Positions 55,198 through 57,259 of a DNA stretch of 57,259 nt are shown here, in pieces. The position numbers were made by a program, and so were the translations under genes. Every line of letters begins with the position of its first letter. Within the stretch, counting starts at the first letter, position 1. This stretch comes from Methanobacteriota archaeon (lineage in GTDB: Archaea > Thermoplasmatota > Poseidoniia > Poseidoniales > Thalassarchaeaceae). A model generated the notes under the pieces. That model made no database searches. It saw only the letters and a program-made list of their open reading frames with translations, and was not told where the DNA came from. The stretch is from positions 1-57,259 of the forward strand of contig PBPH01000051.1 in NCBI GenBank assembly GCA_002725475.1, written 5' to 3'.

Positions 55198-56214
55198 TCA
55201 CACCACCCGTGTGAAAACATCCAATAATCTTCTACAGTTATTTTTCGTTTCTTCTGTGGTAATTCTAAGCACGACTCCTTTGCTTGGTTGCCCGTAAACT
55301 AAAGCACATCCTAAGGGTGCAATTAGATGAATAATTAGTGGCGCCAAATCTTCTTCCCCATTTACAACTACTAATGTCGGCTCATTATTAGAAAGGGCCA
55401 CCTTGGTAGCTAGTTTCAAATCCGCTGTAATTACTCCAGGCGGACTAGTGCAAGTTGTTAATGAAGTAAATACGGTCCTATCCAAGTCTGCTGCAGGCCC
55501 CCATGGTTTTCTTTTGGTCATTCCATCTACAAAAGCAACGTCTGGGATAATGTTCATTTCAACTAGGGTTTGAACACATACATCACCAACTGCAATTAGT
55601 TTTGGACAGTTTTCTTGAATCGTTGAAATTGCCTTTTTCATGGCAATTGATGTATTAGATTCAGGCCCCTCGAAAAGAGTCCCATATGGCTTTTTCAATT
55701 CACTATCCAAAATTTCTGGCATTTGCTGATCTATGTACATTTCAGCATCTCCCAGCCAACAGGTCCCATCCCTTCCAATCTCTCCTGCCCGAATTCTACT
55801 GGACGATATGATATTTCCATCTGGGCTAGAAACGTGATTAGCTTCAATAATTGATAATTGAGGTAGTCCCCTGTGCTGACGTCTTGAATTAATATCTTCA
55901 CAAGCGGCCCTTGTTTCAGTTGTACAACCAATCGCGTCAGCTTCCTGGGTGGTGGCGGCTGGGCCGATAGAATCATTCAGGAGATGAATCGTAAGGTTTT
56001 CAGAAAAACCAAATTTTTCAACCCAAACTAAAATATCATTTTTCCTCTCATCCCAACTAAGGATTAGCGGATTCTTTTTCTTGGCTATTTCGTCACTGAT
56101 TAGCCAAACTTGTACGGTATCAGATTTTTCTAGACATGTGTTTAGTAAGTGCTCATGGCCAACATGAAAGCGGTCAAAAGTGCCTCCGATTAGGCATAGT
56201 GAGACCCGGTCCAT
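55198..56214 (-). CDS. Fused archaeal phosphopantetheine adenylyltransferase and GTP-dependent dephospho-CoA kinase
   Basis: 338 residues from ATG 56214; ATG 56217 and GTG 56220 are alternatives. The N-terminal ~165 residues are a nucleotidyltransferase with GGTFDRFHVGHEHLL and ISSSRIRAGEI, the archaeal PPAT signatures. The C-terminal ~170 residues are a DUF359-type GTP-dependent dephospho-CoA kinase: YGTLFEGP, AVGDVCVQTLVEMNIIPDVA, FVDGMTKRKPWGP, NGEEDLAPLI, YGQPSKGVV. In many archaea these two steps of CoA synthesis are encoded separately. It supplies CoA for the acyl-CoA enzymes and for the PPTase donor. It sits just upstream of the glycosyltransferase. Confidence 0.92.
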   Translation of the reverse strand: MDRVSLCLIGGTFDRFHVGHEHLLNTCLEKSDTVQVWLISDEIAKKKNPLILSWDERKNDILVWVEKFGFSENLTIHLLNDSIGPAATTQEADAIGCTTETRAACEDINSRRQHRGLPQLSIIEANHVSSPDGNIISSSRIRAGEIGRDGTCWLGDAEMYIDQQMPEILDSELKKPYGTLFEGPESNTSIAMKKAISTIQENCPKLIAVGDVCVQTLVEMNIIPDVAFVDGMTKRKPWGPAADLDRTVFTSLTTCTSPPGVITADLKLATKVALSNNEPTLVVVNGEEDLAPLIIHLIAPLGCALVYGQPSKGVVLRITTEETKNNCRRLLDVFTRVV

Positions 56215-56263
56215 CATCACTCCGTGTTAGTAGGGCCTCAATCAAACCTGCGCTGAAAATCGG

Positions 56264-56545
56264 AAAAAAGTGTGCCCCGGGGCGTAACGAACCACCTCAT
56301 CGCTTCTCAGCTTGGAGGTTCTGACCCACCCCGGGGCGTCTGTCGGGTGAGTGGGTGGTCCCATGAATCATTCCGCGCACAGCAGTCCTATGGGGACCTT
56401 CTCACCCTGCCGCCATTTGCACCACAATTCATTCCCAAAAGGGTCACCGTGGCCTTCGAAGGCGGCGATGCCCCGAACTTGGTACCACAGTTCATCCCCC
56501 GCCGGCGAAGGCCAGGGTCCGTGTGGTGTTGCTGTCGGGGCATGT
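56264..56545 (-). ncRNA. GC-rich structured RNA, candidate RNase P RNA (SRP RNA not excluded)
   Basis: This stretch is far more GC-rich than its surroundings. On the minus strand the two ends pair (TGCCCCG at 56542-56536 with CGGGGCA at 56279-56273), followed by a T6 run (56269-56264) that could terminate it. Internal helices are perfect or nearly so: GGCCTTCG/CGAAGGCC (56451-56458, 56506-56513), GGGTGAG/CTCACCC (56345-56351, 56401-56407) and GGTCCCAT with ATGGGGACC (56357-56364, 56390-56398). The order GTGCAA, then AGGGTGAGAAGGTCC recalls RNase P RNA's conserved core, but I cannot find its usual AAAGTCC box. SRP RNA also pairs its ends. An ORF across it is unlikely. Confidence 0.55.
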
Positions 56546-56548
56546 ATC

Positions 56549-56562
56549 GAGCCGTACGGCTC
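56549..56562. repeat. Palindromic hairpin GAGCCGTACGGCTC
   Basis: A perfect 14-base palindrome lies just outside the presumed 5' end of the structured RNA on the minus strand, and 26 bases after the upstream gene's stop codon. It may end the upstream transcript or define the RNA's processing site. Confidence 0.55.
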
Positions 56563-56587
56563 CTTCTTGAATGCTGTCATTCAGTTT

Positions 56588-57259
56588 TCAGAGCCGTCTT
56601 TGGATTTTTTCACGTAATCCTGGATGAAATCCACTTTTCCGAGCTGCAATACGTATGGAAACTTCTGGGGCGCCCATAGTAATCTCAGAAGCGTTGAATT
56701 CCGGCCATTTGTCAACTGGTTGTAGTAGCCACCCGATTAATGGATGAGTATTGCCGGTATGGGGCGATTGATCTTTTGAAACTGCGAGTAAAGCATTTTG
56801 TAAATCAGATAATTCACCCACACCTATCAAATTGGAATCACTTTCAATTCCATGGAGGATTCGCTCAAGTCTCGAGATTAATTCAGTTGGGGTCCCGGGG
56901 TGTTCAATTGCCCCAATACCAGGGATTGAATGTTCTTCCCCAGGGGGCCTAAAAATTGCAGCAGCCCAAGATATTTCACCGGATAACAACTTCTCTCTAC
57001 CATCTGATAACTCAGTCATCTTCAGGAACAAATCGGGAGAGAAAGGTGCCCACCACTCTATCGGTAATGATGTGATATTCCCCACATCTTCAATACTTGG
57101 GGCTCTGCCATTATTCGCCATCCCGACTAGTGCTTGCCACCCACTCAATGTCTTAGAATCAGTTCCAGAATAATCTAGCAATTCAACCCAATCAGAATCT
57201 AACTTTCCTTGTTGAGCAAGCCAGTTCAATCCACAAAGTGAAGGGACTATGTTTTTGGG
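56588..57259 (-). CDS. Hypothetical protein, 3' (C-terminal) part only
   Basis: The frame is open from the window edge (57259) to a stop at 56588, so the protein continues beyond the window and the internal TTG at 57229 is not a true start. About 223 residues are seen. It is soluble and helical, with Trp-rich patches (LDSDWVELLDYSG, LPIEWWAPFSPDLFL, ISWAAAIFRPPGEE, LIGWLLQPVDKWPEF) and a basic end (AARKSGFHPGLREKIQRRL). I recognise no family and propose no function. It is on the same strand as the structured RNA. Confidence 0.7.
   Translation of the reverse strand, partial: PKNIVPSLCGLNWLAQQGKLDSDWVELLDYSGTDSKTLSGWQALVGMANNGRAPSIEDVGNITSLPIEWWAPFSPDLFLKMTELSDGREKLLSGEISWAAAIFRPPGEEHSIPGIGAIEHPGTPTELISRLERILHGIESDSNLIGVGELSDLQNALLAVSKDQSPHTGNTHPLIGWLLQPVDKWPEFNASEITMGAPEVSIRIAARKSGFHPGLREKIQRRL

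Noticed and set aside
56272..56679. Plus-strand 135-residue frame over the GC-rich region
   Set aside because: Composition is GC-rich and low in plausible protein features; strong RNA pairing over the same bases and overlap with the minus-strand gene favour an RNA.

Overview
The window is archaeal and most likely comes from a marine Thermoplasmatota-type euryarchaeon (Marine Group II / Poseidoniales-like). Information-processing genes are archaeal: a PCNA sliding clamp, Orc1/Cdc6, an Lhr-type helicase, a TBP-like factor, a Sec11-type signal peptidase, and a fused archaeal PPAT/GTP-dependent dephospho-CoA kinase. They sit beside bacterial-type lipid genes and very large membrane-anchored surface proteins. 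The lineage is inferred from this gene mix; no rRNA gene is present to prove it.

Layout. 1-894: partial membrane protein, probably a presenilin-like (A22) protease. 961-3985: folate/nucleotide genes (FolC, dCMP deaminase), a GNAT acetyltransferase and a UPF0200-like kinase. 4032-7061: Lhr helicase. 7119-15566: giant surface protein, 4-TM protein, signal peptidase I and M50 site-2-type protease, forming a membrane and secretion block. 15849-18265: a two-gene nuclease module (PD-(D/E)XK plus HNH) that looks accessory. 18365-23062: glycosyltransferase, a thrombospondin-type-3-repeat surface protein and a secreted acidic protein. 23151-24287: PCNA, tRNA-Gly(TCC) and a small membrane protein. 24360-34345: the most striking block, with a phosphopantetheinyl transferase, a 2818-residue multidomain fatty-acid/polyketide synthase (KS-AT-KS-ACP-ACP-KR-DH) and a FabI-like enoyl reductase, all on the minus strand and closely spaced. 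34496-38001: TatD-like hydrolase, divergent TBP, an unknown protein and acyl-CoA dehydrogenase. 38032-43911: a second giant surface protein. 43997-50942: PP-loop (ThiI-like) protein, acyl-CoA thioesterase, an EF-Tu-like protein without G motifs, an unknown membrane protein, biotin carboxylase and a CysJ-like reductase. 51096-53588: metallo-beta-lactamase protein, a 477-bp AT-rich gap (candidate replication origin) and orc1/cdc6. 53652-57259: membrane protein, second glycosyltransferase, CoA biosynthesis fusion, a GC-rich structured RNA (RNase P-like arrangement, not proven) and a partial gene.

How the genes fit together. CoA biosynthesis (55198-56214), the carrier-protein-activating PPTase, biotin carboxylase, synthase, enoyl reductase, acyl-CoA thioesterase and acyl-CoA dehydrogenase together suggest that this archaeon makes and breaks down acyl chains. 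That is notable because archaeal membranes are built from isoprenoids. The signal peptidase, site-2-type protease, two glycosyltransferases and four secreted or surface proteins form a second theme of cell-surface construction. Short perfect hairpins, several with TA-containing three-base loops, sit at several gene boundaries and are not explained by the coding annotation.
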